The position numbers and the translations under genes are program-made. From assembly GCA_964619705.1 (NCBI GenBank), contig CAZUGF010000001.1, forward strand, positions 124,001-188,000: a DNA stretch of 64,000 nucleotides, given 5' to 3'. Under the pieces are notes generated by a model. That model did no database searches. It saw only the letters and a list, made by a program, of their open reading frames with translations, and was not told the DNA's origin. Positions within the stretch are counted from its first letter, which is position 1; every line of letters starts with the position of its first letter. This document shows positions 52,467 to 60,599 of this stretch, one piece after another. This DNA comes from VFZN01 sp964619705 (GTDB lineage: Bacteria > Acidobacteriota > Vicinamibacteria > Vicinamibacterales > UBA2999).

Positions 52467-52500
52467 CGATGCTCCTTGGGGACGCAGTCTAGCAGGGAGC

Positions 52501-53934
52501 TCACCGCTGCGCGAGATCCGGCTGCCGGTGCAGCCGGCCGGCGCGCATCACGTGGGTGAGCGATCGGAACGCGCGCACGTCCATCCGGGGATCCTCGGCC
52601 AGGATCAGCAAGTCCGCGATCCGCCCGGCCTCCAGCGTGCCGAAGTCGCCGCCGCGGCCCATCACGCGCGCACCGTTGCGCGTGGCCATCAGCACAATCT
52701 CCGCCGCGGGCACCCCGGCGGCCTGCATGGCCTCCATCTCGGCGTAGATGGACGGGCCGTGCAGGGTGAGCGGATTCCCCGCGTCGGTTGCCACGACAAT
52801 CGTGTTGCCGGATGCGTGGACGCGGCGGAGGTTCTCGCTCATGATCCCCGCGCGCGCGCCCACCGCTTCGAGACGGCGGAAGGCGGCGTCCACGGTACGG
52901 CGGTCCTCCGGGATCAGGGGGCGCAGCGGCTCGATGTTGTCGATCTTCGCGATCGTGTCCGGGTCCACGCAGCGCACGGGGTCGTCCACCGGGACGCGCA
53001 GGCCCAGTCCGATCGCGACGTTCGCGCGCGTCGCATTGCGGCCGACGACGAGCGTCGGCCCGTAGGCAGCGCGATTCGCCGAGAGCAGGTCCAGGAACTC
53101 TGTATCCACCGGCGCGTCTTCCACGCTGTGTACCAGGAACACCGCGCCGGCCCGCAGCGCGACCTTCGCCTCGCGCAGGCCGGTCGCATGGACGATGAGG
53201 TCCAGGCCCGCGGCCTTTGCGGCGGCGCCGACCTCCATCATGCGAGCGTCGAGTTCCGCGCGGCGCGCGGGCTGCGGCGCGAGGTACCAGACCTTGATCG
53301 CCTGGGCACCCAACTCCCGGAGGCGGGCGACGCTGGCCTGCACGTCGGCGGCCGTGGCCATGGGCAGGAACGTGTAGGTCTCGTCATCGACGTCCAGCGC
53401 GGATCGCCCGGCGTGCGTGATGAGCGGCCCGGCTGCCCGCACGTGCGGCGCCATTCCATCGCCTTCGGTCCGGGCGGACAGACCTGTCGTCCAGGGGTGG
53501 CCGCCCGCGTCGTAGACGGCAGTGATCCCGCTGCACAGGTAGGAGCGGTACCACCGCTCGGGGTTGGCCCGCAGGGATCGCGCGGTTTCCGCGTAGGGGT
53601 AGATCGCCGGTGCGGAGAGGCCGTCCGGACGCCCATCGACCCAGCCGGTCTGGCTGAAGTGGACGTGGGCGTCCACGAGCCCGGGCGTGATGAAGCGGCC
53701 CGTCGCGTCCACGCGTGAGGCGCCCGCGGGCACCGGGCACTCGGCAGCGGTGCCGACACAGGCAATACGGCCGTCCGTGACCACGACGGTGGCATCCGGC
53801 ACCGCTCGACCGGTGCCGTCCAACACGGTGCCGCCGGCAAGCGCGATGCTCTGCGCCTGCGCGCCGGAGGCCAGCAGCAGCGTCAGCGGCAGGGCGGCGA
53901 GGGCACGCGCGAGGCAGTCGGCGATCCGGCTCAC
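52501..53934 (-). CDS. Imidazolonepropionase-like amidohydrolase, exported
   Basis: This 477-residue amidohydrolase has a signal peptide (LARALAALPLTLLLASGAQA) and the motif FITPGLVDAHVHFSQTG with the His-x-His pair. QAIKVWYLAP holds the likely metal-bridging Lys. LDLIVHATGLREAKVALRAG and NTIVVATDAGNPLTLHG hold further His and the catalytic Asp. The C terminus LEAGRIADLLILAEDP is standard for the family. The GTG at 53934 starts five bases after the upstream HTH-membrane gene stop; a longer frame to 54123 is Arg-rich and overlaps it. The substrate is unknown. Confidence 0.92.
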   Translation of the reverse strand: MSRIADCLARALAALPLTLLLASGAQAQSIALAGGTVLDGTGRAVPDATVVVTDGRIACVGTAAECPVPAGASRVDATGRFITPGLVDAHVHFSQTGWVDGRPDGLSAPAIYPYAETARSLRANPERWYRSYLCSGITAVYDAGGHPWTTGLSARTEGDGMAPHVRAAGPLITHAGRSALDVDDETYTFLPMATAADVQASVARLRELGAQAIKVWYLAPQPARRAELDARMMEVGAAAKAAGLDLIVHATGLREAKVALRAGAVFLVHSVEDAPVDTEFLDLLSANRAAYGPTLVVGRNATRANVAIGLGLRVPVDDPVRCVDPDTIAKIDNIEPLRPLIPEDRRTVDAAFRRLEAVGARAGIMSENLRRVHASGNTIVVATDAGNPLTLHGPSIYAEMEAMQAAGVPAAEIVLMATRNGARVMGRGGDFGTLEAGRIADLLILAEDPRMDVRAFRSLTHVMRAGRLHRQPDLAQR

Positions 53935-53939
53935 CTGGA

Positions 53940-54473
53940 CTAGGGCTTCTGTGCGACAGGCACGGATGCCGGCGCCGGCAGCAGGACCGCCGTCGATCGC
54001 GCCGGCAGCGGTTCCATCCGTTCGACCTTCGACGGGGACCGAATCTCCAGGCTGGCGTAGGCCGCGCCGGCCAGCGCCATGACGAAGGCGACGATGGCCG
54101 CCGTCTTGTGGGCGCGGACCCACGAGGGGCCGCTGGTGCGCGGCGGCGCGTCGGCAAATGCCAGGGTCATCCGGAGGGCGTCCGGCGCCTCCGTCTCGGT
54201 GTCGTCCATGAGCTGTCGAGGAAGGTCCGCCAGGTCCATGTACTGCCCGAGTGCCTTCAGGAAGTACGCGCGGCCGTAGAACGGCGACAACTCGGCTCGC
54301 TCGAGGCCGAGAACCTGGCCCTTTGACAACAGCAGGCGGCTCGCAACGGTATCGACGGAGAGCTGCCTCGTCGCTCGAATCCGGGCGAGCTGGCTGCCAA
54401 TGTGTGCGCAGCAGCCCGGCAAGGTTTCGCGATGAGACGAGTCCCCGTCGTGGGGGCGGCGACGACTCATCAT
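53940..54473 (-). CDS. RodZ-like HTH membrane protein
   Basis: This 177-residue protein has an N-terminal Xre/HTH_25-type domain (about residues 24-90: GSQLARIRATRQLSVDTVAS, then RLLLSKGQVLGLERAELSPF and FLKALGQYMDLADLP), as in RodZ. A single membrane helix follows (AAIVAFVMALAGAAYASLEI, about 124-143), then a short Pro-rich outer part. RodZ anchors the MreB cytoskeleton, but this copy is short and sits in an amidohydrolase operon, so a membrane-bound regulator is as likely. The N-terminal start is uncertain (two Met codons). Confidence 0.82.
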   Translation of the reverse strand: MMSRRRPHDGDSSHRETLPGCCAHIGSQLARIRATRQLSVDTVASRLLLSKGQVLGLERAELSPFYGRAYFLKALGQYMDLADLPRQLMDDTETEAPDALRMTLAFADAPPRTSGPSWVRAHKTAAIVAFVMALAGAAYASLEIRSPSKVERMEPLPARSTAVLLPAPASVPVAQKP

Positions 54474-54563
54474 GCCCGTATTCTAAGAACGTCTCCGACG
54501 CGTGTCTACGTCAAACGACGCGCGTCTCACGCGCGGGCCGCGCGGGCTGCTACGATCGGACGC

Positions 54564-55214
54564 GTGTTCGATCCATCCTCGACGCTTCGTGACGCCCTCG
54601 CGCGGCCGCTGCCGGGGTTGGAGGCACAGCTCGGGATGGCGCCGCGCCCGCGCACGGGATGGGACCCCCTCCGCATGCCGCCCGGCCTCCGCGATGCCGC
54701 GACGCTCCTGCTGATCTATCCCGGCGACGGCCGTCTCTGGCTGCCGCTCACGGTCCGGAGCGGCGGCCTCCGGAACCACACCGGACAGGTATCGCTCCCG
54801 GGCGGAGGCGTGGACCCCGGCGAGTCCATCGAGGACGCGGCCCTTCGCGAGGCCTCTGAGGAAGTGGGCATCGTCCCTGCCACGGTGGACGTGGTCGGCC
54901 GCCTGACCCCGCTCCACGTGCCGATCAGCGGATACCTGCTCCACCCGGTGGTGGGCGTGACGACGGCACGTCCCGTGTTTCGCCCGGCCGAGTGGGAAGT
55001 GGCCCGCCTGCTGGAGGTCCAACTGGATCGCCTGCGCGACCCGGCCGCGGTCCACCGTGAGCGGCGGGCGCTCGAGCGCCAGGGCCGCACCGTCGATGTG
55101 GAAGTCCCGTACTTCGACCTGGAAGGGGAGAAGGTCTGGGGTGCCACGGCCATGGTACTGGCCGAGTTTCTGGCCGTGCTGCGCGGTACCGGGGACGCCG
55201 GCAGCGCCGGCTGA
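54564..55214 (+). CDS. Nudix hydrolase, CoA-pyrophosphatase (NudL-like)
   Basis: This 216-residue enzyme cleaves pyrophosphate bonds, in this group probably those of CoA or its derivatives. The Nudix box is complete: GGGVDPGESIEDAALREASE followed by EVGI. The preceding NHTGQVSLPGG is the NudL (CoA) signature. DFs around PVVGVTTARPVFRPAEWEV support the group. GTG 54564 gives the normal N terminus; an upstream ATG at 54402 would overlap the divergent gene. There is no signal peptide. The short divergent space (54474-54563) shows two GACGCG-led repeats of unknown role. Confidence 0.92.
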   Translation: MFDPSSTLRDALARPLPGLEAQLGMAPRPRTGWDPLRMPPGLRDAATLLLIYPGDGRLWLPLTVRSGGLRNHTGQVSLPGGGVDPGESIEDAALREASEEVGIVPATVDVVGRLTPLHVPISGYLLHPVVGVTTARPVFRPAEWEVARLLEVQLDRLRDPAAVHRERRALERQGRTVDVEVPYFDLEGEKVWGATAMVLAEFLAVLRGTGDAGSAG

Positions 55215-55251
55215 ACCGCCTGACTCCGCCTCGGTCTGTTGCGCGGGCGCG

Positions 55252-56646
55252 TCAGGATGAGGCGCGCTGCGGCATCCCGAGCGAGATCGTGAACGCGGCC
55301 GCCGCGGCAACCAGCCCCCACAGGTTCGGGTTCATCCACCCCGTCCGGTCCGTCCCGAAGTGCACCAGCAGCAGCGCCGCCATGCCGGCCGCGATGGCCG
55401 CCAGCGCCTCGCGCGCGCCGGCGCGGGCGGTCAGGAACGCCCCGACGACAGGCACGAAGAGCGCCGCGCCCAGCAGCGAGTAGAAGATGGTCAGCGCGTC
55501 GACGACGGTCGGCAGCATCACCGCGAGGCCCATGCCGGCCACGCCGCCGGAGACGGCCGCGGCCCGGGCGACGAAGAGCACCTGGGATGGCGTGGCGGCG
55601 GGGCGCAGGAAGCGCTGGTAGATGTCCTTGGACCACGACGTCGACAGCATGAACAGGATGGCGTCGCAGGTGCTCACTTCCGCGGAGAAGACCGCCGCCA
55701 GCGCCAGGGCCCCGATCCACGGCTCGAGCTGGTTGAAGAGGACGGCGGGCAGGGCCATCTCGCGGCTGGCGAGGCCGGGGTGGAGCACGGCCGCGGACAT
55801 CCCGATGAGCACCGGCGCGAACGAGAAGATCAGCTGCGCGATGCCGGCCACGGCAATGCCCACGCGCACGGTCCGCGCGCTCCGCGCGCCGTAGACCTTC
55901 TGCAGCAGGCCCGGCGAGACGATGAACCCGGGGCCGAGCAGCAGCAGCAGGGTCCAGCCCGAGAATGCCCCGGAGGAGTAGAGCGGATCCCAGAAGGTCG
56001 CCGGCAGCGCCGCCGCCGCGGCAAACCCGCCCGTGTCGGTCACGCGGGACAGCACGAGCGGCAGCGCGACAGCGAAGCCGCCGAGCAGGACCACGAGTTG
56101 GAGGGCGTTCACCCAGACGGAGCTCAGGAGCCCGCCGGCGGTGAAGTAGACGGTCATGGCAATGCCGCCGAGCAGGACGCCGGACCAGCGCGGCAGGTCC
56201 GCGACGACACCCAGGACCTGGGCGCCCGCAATCAACTGGCCGGCCAGGATGGCCAGCGTGCCGGCCCAGATCAGCACGGCGACCACGCCGCGCACGGTCG
56301 GGCCGTAGCGATCCTCCAGGAAGTCGCCGGCCGTCAGGTAGCCGCGCGCCGATGCCAGGGCCCAGATACGCGGGCCGAGCCAGAAGGCGAGCACCAGCGC
56401 CCCGAGCCCGGCGGCACCGTTCCACCACCAGGCGCTGATGCCGTCGCGGTAGGCCAGGCCGGCCGCGCCAACGGTCGTGCCCGCGCCGATATTGGCGGCG
56501 AGGACCGTGGCCGCGATGAGCGGCCAGGACAGGCGGCGGCCCGCGACGAAGAAGTCCGCCGGGTTTCGGACCAGCCGGCCGATCCACACGCCCGCGAGGG
56601 TCAGGCCGATTGAGTAGGCAATCAGCAGGATGGTGTGCAGGTTCAC
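55252..56646 (-). CDS. Sodium:solute symporter (SSS family)
   Basis: This 464-residue protein with about thirteen membrane helices uses a sodium gradient to take up a solute. The family opening is seen in NPADFFVAGRRLSWPLIAAT followed by ANIGAGTTVGAAGLAYRDGI. WWWNGAAGLGALVLAFWLGP and FSAEVSTCDAILFMLSTSWSKD are the other SSS signatures. Sugars, amino acids, organic acids or nucleosides are possible substrates. It converges on the Nudix gene with 37 bases between stops. Confidence 0.94.
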   Translation of the reverse strand: MNLHTILLIAYSIGLTLAGVWIGRLVRNPADFFVAGRRLSWPLIAATVLAANIGAGTTVGAAGLAYRDGISAWWWNGAAGLGALVLAFWLGPRIWALASARGYLTAGDFLEDRYGPTVRGVVAVLIWAGTLAILAGQLIAGAQVLGVVADLPRWSGVLLGGIAMTVYFTAGGLLSSVWVNALQLVVLLGGFAVALPLVLSRVTDTGGFAAAAALPATFWDPLYSSGAFSGWTLLLLLGPGFIVSPGLLQKVYGARSARTVRVGIAVAGIAQLIFSFAPVLIGMSAAVLHPGLASREMALPAVLFNQLEPWIGALALAAVFSAEVSTCDAILFMLSTSWSKDIYQRFLRPAATPSQVLFVARAAAVSGGVAGMGLAVMLPTVVDALTIFYSLLGAALFVPVVGAFLTARAGAREALAAIAAGMAALLLVHFGTDRTGWMNPNLWGLVAAAAAFTISLGMPQRASS

Positions 56647-56776
56647 GGCCCGCCCAGCTTACGCGATGGGCCGCCCGCCCGGCACCTGCTCCCGACGGTT
56701 CGCCCGGCGGGCCCGTCTGGTTGACAACGGGCGCTGGGGGCGCTGTACTCGGGGCCGTCCCGATTGGAGGTTCGCC

Positions 56777-58174
56777 ATGAGTTTCCCCCGTATCGTCGGT
56801 TGCCTCGTGCTCGTTCCGGTTCTGCTCGCGGGCACGGCCCTCGGCGCTTCGGCCCGGCAGCGTGTGTTCGTCCGCTCCGGTGCGATTGTCGCGGAACTCC
56901 ACAGCAATCCCGATCGCGTCGGCCGCCTCCTGCAGGCCTGGGCCGTCCCTTCCGACGTCTCGCAGTCGTCCCGCCGGCTCCTGTCCATGGGGTCCGGGCG
57001 CTACCTGGCCTGGGCCTCCGGTGACAGGCTGGCGTTCTTCGATACCCGCCTCGGCACCGTCGTGGCCGGCCTCACGCTGGCCGGGTCGCCGACGCTCATC
57101 GGCACCGACTCCGAAGGCATGCGCCTCGTGACGGCGTCCACCGACGGCGCGTCCGGCACCGTCACCTTTACCATCGTGGATGGCGCGACGCTGTCCGCGC
57201 GCACGATGACCACGTCCAGCCAGTGCCTGCGAGGACTCGCCCTGGCCGCCGACGCGGACCTCATGTTCGTCCTCCGCGCGTCGTCGCCCTGCTTCGTCGG
57301 GCCGCCGGACCAGCAGTGGGTGGAGATCGTCGAGCTGGCGACGGGGACGACGCGCCCCGACACGATTCCCGTGTCCGTCGGCAGCAGCCAGCACATCGCC
57401 GTCAACCGCACGGGCACGCGCGTGTGGATCAGCACCGCACTTGCCGGCGGGCAGGTCTCACCGGGGTTCGAGGCCTACGACGTGGCCTCGGCGTCCCGGC
57501 TGGCCTACACCACCGCCATCCGTCCCAACCTGGACGCGACGCTGGAGAGCCCGATGATCGTGGACGACGGCCGGGACCGGCTGCTCGTCGTGACGCCGGA
57601 CGGCCTCGTCGGGCTCTCGGGAGATACGCTGCAGCCGCTGGGGAGTGCCGGCGTCCCCGGGCTGCGTCCCGTCATGCCGCTGCCGGTGGGCTACACCTAC
57701 GCGTTCGGCTTCGACGTGCTCGCCGGAGCGGAGAGCGACACGGTCTTCGCCTTCGAGCGCACGGGCGCCACCTACAGCTATCATGGCGGGCCGTGCCTGC
57801 AGTCCGGGCTCACCGCGCTGGACGCGGACACGTACGCCGTGCTCGGTACGATCGATCTGGCCGAAGTTGCGGGCGTGCCGATCTGCGACATGGCCGTCGC
57901 GATGGCCACGCCTCCCGCGGTTCCGGCCAACTTCACGGCGGCGGTGAGCGGGCAGGCGGTGACCCTCTCGTGGGATCGTCCGGCCCGGACGACGCACTAC
58001 GAGGTGGAGGCGGGGTCGGCGCCGGGACTGCGGGACCTCGCACGCCTCTCGCCGCCCTCCGTGCCGTTCGTCATCGACAACGTGCCGAGCGGGACGTACT
58101 ACGTCCGTGTGCGGGCGCTCAACTACGCAGGCAAGGGCGCGTATACCGAGGACCTGACCGTCGTCGTTCCATAG
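56777..58174 (+). CDS. Exported beta-propeller protein with C-terminal Fn3 domain
   Basis: This 465-residue protein has a signal peptide (IVGCLVLVPVLLAGTALGAS), a propeller-like middle (strand repeats such as LIGTDSEGMRLVTASTDGAS, HIAVNRTGTRVWISTALAGG and MIVDDGRDRLLVVTPDGLVG) and a C-terminal fibronectin type III domain (about 375-465: PPAVPANFTAAVSGQAVTLS, YYVRVRALNYAGKG). No enzyme motif is seen; cell-surface binding is inferred. TTGGAGG lies six bases before the ATG. It stands alone. Confidence 0.87.
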   Translation: MSFPRIVGCLVLVPVLLAGTALGASARQRVFVRSGAIVAELHSNPDRVGRLLQAWAVPSDVSQSSRRLLSMGSGRYLAWASGDRLAFFDTRLGTVVAGLTLAGSPTLIGTDSEGMRLVTASTDGASGTVTFTIVDGATLSARTMTTSSQCLRGLALAADADLMFVLRASSPCFVGPPDQQWVEIVELATGTTRPDTIPVSVGSSQHIAVNRTGTRVWISTALAGGQVSPGFEAYDVASASRLAYTTAIRPNLDATLESPMIVDDGRDRLLVVTPDGLVGLSGDTLQPLGSAGVPGLRPVMPLPVGYTYAFGFDVLAGAESDTVFAFERTGATYSYHGGPCLQSGLTALDADTYAVLGTIDLAEVAGVPICDMAVAMATPPAVPANFTAAVSGQAVTLSWDRPARTTHYEVEAGSAPGLRDLARLSPPSVPFVIDNVPSGTYYVRVRALNYAGKGAYTEDLTVVVP

Positions 58175-58240
58175 CGCGGGTATGTGCGGAGCGCGCGGTT
58201 GCGGCAGGCGAGCCGCCGCCATGAGCCGGAGGGATCGGAC

Positions 58241-59491
58241 ATGAGACGTGTCGCAAGCCTGATCGCCATGCTGGTCCTGGCCGCTGCCGTGGTGCACGGC
58301 GGGCAGGAGGCAGCTACCCGGATCGATCCCGAGCGCCTTACCCGGCTCGCGCGCGTGCTCGAGGAGTACGTGCGCGAGGACCGCATTCCCGGCGCCGTGG
58401 CGCTCGTGCTCCAGGGCGGCCGAACGGTGTTCGAGCGGGCCGTCGGCTGGCGGGACAAGGAGGCGGGCGCGCCGATGTCCGTGGACACGATCTTCCGGAT
58501 CGCGTCGCAGACGAAGGCCATCACCAGCGTCGCCGCCCTGATGCTGGTCGAGGAGGGAAAGGTCGGCCTCGGCGATCCGGTCAGCCGCTATATCCCCGAG
58601 TACGCGAAGACGACCGTCGCGGAGACAAAGGACGGCGTTGTCACGGTCGTGCCGGCCGCGCGCGCCATCACCGTTCGCGACCTGTTGACGCACACGTCCG
58701 GCATCTCGTACGGGACGGGCGCCGCCGTGGCGGCGCAATACGAGGCGCGCGGGCTCGGGCCGGCCGCCGGCTTCGGGTGGTACACCGCGGACAAGACCGA
58801 GCCGGTGTGCGACACGATGGCGCGGCTGGCGTCCCTGCCGTTCGCCGCCCAGCCCGGCGAAGCGTGGGTCTACGGCTACAGCACGGACATCCTGGGCTGC
58901 CTCGTCGAGCGGGCCTCCGGCGTGGCGCTCGATGTCTTCTTCCGCACGCGGATCACCGGGCCGCTCGGGATGGCGGACACGCATTTCTTCCTGCCGGCGG
59001 CGGATCGGGATCGGCTGGCCGTCGTCTACGCCAGCGGGCCGCAGGGGACGATCGTGCGCGCGCCGGACGGCGCCCGGGGACAGGGGCACTACGTGGACGG
59101 CCCGCGCACGAGCTTTGCGGGCGGGGCGGGCCTGGTGTCCACGGCGCGCGATTACGCGCGGTTCCTGGAGATGGTGCGGAACGGTGGTGCGCTCGGCGAT
59201 GTGCGCCTGCTCTCGCCGCGCACCGTGTCGCTGCTGACGAGCAACCAGTCCGGGACGCTGCACTCGCCAGCGGGGCTCGGCTGGAGCCTGGCCTTCGAGA
59301 CAACGGAGCGCGTCGGCGGCAACGGCCTCGAGCCGGCCGGGGCGTACGGGTGGGGTGGGGCGTACGGATCGATCTATCGCGTCGATCCGGTCGACGATCT
59401 CGTGCTGGTCATGATGATGCAGGTCATCCCCAACACGACCGACATCCGGCAGAAGTTCCAGACGCTCGTGTACCAGGCCCTCGTGCCGTGA
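58241..59491 (+). CDS. Class C beta-lactamase-like serine hydrolase
   Basis: This 416-residue exported hydrolase (signal peptide LIAMLVLAAAVVHGGQ) belongs to the beta-lactamase/EstB/DD-peptidase group. The nucleophile is Ser89 with Lys92 (FRIASQTKA). YGYSTDILG provides the Tyr-x-Ser motif in place of the Tyr-x-Asn of true AmpC enzymes, which fits an esterase or transpeptidase relative better than an antibiotic-resistance enzyme. LLTHTSGISYGTG is also typical. GGAGG is eight bases before ATG 58241; an upstream start at 58184 is unlikely. It is followed by a repeat-filled gap. Confidence 0.92.
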   Translation: MRRVASLIAMLVLAAAVVHGGQEAATRIDPERLTRLARVLEEYVREDRIPGAVALVLQGGRTVFERAVGWRDKEAGAPMSVDTIFRIASQTKAITSVAALMLVEEGKVGLGDPVSRYIPEYAKTTVAETKDGVVTVVPAARAITVRDLLTHTSGISYGTGAAVAAQYEARGLGPAAGFGWYTADKTEPVCDTMARLASLPFAAQPGEAWVYGYSTDILGCLVERASGVALDVFFRTRITGPLGMADTHFFLPAADRDRLAVVYASGPQGTIVRAPDGARGQGHYVDGPRTSFAGGAGLVSTARDYARFLEMVRNGGALGDVRLLSPRTVSLLTSNQSGTLHSPAGLGWSLAFETTERVGGNGLEPAGAYGWGGAYGSIYRVDPVDDLVLVMMMQVIPNTTDIRQKFQTLVYQALVP

Positions 59492-59494
59492 GGG

Positions 59495-59721
59495 GATGCG
59501 TCTCCTGCGCACGTAGGGCGGACGATGTTGGCCAGGCGCGCGAGCGACGTCGCGGCAGGCGTCCCCTGCGCACGTAGGGCGGACCCACTGCGCAGACTGC
59601 GCCGCCACCGAGACGAGGGGCGTCCCTGCACACGTAGGGCGGACCTGACCACGTCCGGAACACGTCGTCCTGCGTGAACGCGGGCGTCCCTGCGCACGTA
59701 GGGCGGACCTTCAGGTCCGCC
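59495..59721. repeat. Four tandem about 60-base units ending in a full palindrome
   Basis: Four copies of GCGTCCCTGCGCACGTAGGG followed by CGGAC occur with GTAGGGCGGAC starting at 59513, 59574, 59634 and 59698 (spacing 61, 60 and 64). Only the last copy continues into a complete palindrome: GGCGGACC (59702-59709), loop TTCA, GGTCCGCC (59714-59721). The first three keep only the left arm. The array fills most of the 325 bases between the hydrolase and lectin-like genes. Confidence 0.85.
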
Positions 59722-59779
59722 TACCCGTCGTGTCGACCGTGACACAGGTGTGACCGTGGCCGCGCTGCAGGCATGCGGA

Positions 59780-59797
59780 GCGGGGCCGCTGCCCCGC
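59780..59797 (-). terminator. Hairpin downstream of the lectin-like gene
   Basis: GCGGGGC (59780-59786) pairs with GCCCCGC (59791-59797) around a 4-base loop, 20 bases past the stop of the minus-strand gene ending at 59817. It resembles the palindrome family in stem but not in loop. Confidence 0.5.
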
Positions 59798-59816
59798 CCC
59801 ACGCGTGTCGTGCGTG

Positions 59817-60473
59817 CTACCTGGCCGCGAAGCAGTAGAAGTAGCCGTTGCCGCCGGTGGCGATGAGGTTCGCCTGGCTGCAGCCCTTCGAGGCGTGCGC
59901 GTTGTTCCAGGACGTCGGGTTGGCGCCGCCGCCCTGACGGTCGTGGTGCCCGACCTGTGCCGAGCCCGTGTCGGCGCTCGTCCAGTTGTTGCAGGTGTGA
60001 TCCTCACCGGCGGGGAAGGTGGTTCCGTCGAGATTGGATCCCGTCAGGAGATCGTGCTGGTTCGGCGTGTCGCCGCGGCCGTTGACGACGGTGCCCTTCT
60101 CGGTGAGTTGGGTCTCCTTCGTCAGGTTGTTGTTGTCCGAGTGCAGGTCCGCCACGCTGGCTGCAATCTGCACGCCCTTCGCGTTGAACCACGGGCCCGT
60201 CCCGATGCGATCCTTCGCGTTCACGGCGCCCTCGCCCTGCGTGCTGAGGTACGCGCGCCACTCCTTGTCGCCGACGCCCGCGGCCTTTGCCAGGGTCTGG
60301 CAGTGTGCGTCGGCACCCGCCAGGCCGCCGAGGTTCGCGCCGTTCCCGGAGCCCACGCTCGTGATGAAGAAGCTCATCTGTGGGCTCGCCTGCGTGCCCT
60401 GCGCGCGGACCAGGTGCGCGCCCATGGCGACCACCATTGCTGTCGTCACTGCGTATGCCATCATCTGCTTCAC
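59817..60473 (-). CDS. Exported C-type-lectin-like (DUF1554-type) protein
   Basis: This 218-residue protein has a signal peptide (AYAVTTAMVVAMGAHLVRAQ). Its body is SFFITSVGSGNGANLGGLAG, ADAHCQTLAKAAG, EWRAYLSTQ, VNAKDRIGTGPWFNAKG, DTPNQHDLLTGSNLDG and CNNWTSADTGSAQVGHHDR, a conserved set of motifs that I recall from proteins annotated as lectin or DUF1554. It has four cysteines that may form two disulfides. Sugar or surface binding is inferred. The GTG start has AAGGAG seven bases upstream. It is divergent from the decarboxylase gene. Confidence 0.85.
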   Translation of the reverse strand: MKQMMAYAVTTAMVVAMGAHLVRAQGTQASPQMSFFITSVGSGNGANLGGLAGADAHCQTLAKAAGVGDKEWRAYLSTQGEGAVNAKDRIGTGPWFNAKGVQIAASVADLHSDNNNLTKETQLTEKGTVVNGRGDTPNQHDLLTGSNLDGTTFPAGEDHTCNNWTSADTGSAQVGHHDRQGGGANPTSWNNAHASKGCSQANLIATGGNGYFYCFAAR

Positions 60474-60599
60474 GGTAGCTCTCCTTTGTCGCGATCGCTC
60501 GAAGTGAGGGATTGTAGATCAGGAGGCCGCCTGCGGCTGACCGTGCGTGCGGCGCGGCACGCCGCGGCAGATCCACCTCAGCCGCTATGATTTCCACCG

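Noticed and set aside
58241..59491. Antibiotic-resistance beta-lactamase
   Set aside because: Tyr-x-Ser replaces the Tyr-x-Asn motif, and the sequence fits esterase/peptidase relatives at least as well.
59424..59663. 79-codon minus-strand frame with repeated GPPYVxR peptides
   Set aside because: It is the translation of the tandem palindrome half-copies; no start signal, and the same peptides appear wherever the repeat occurs.
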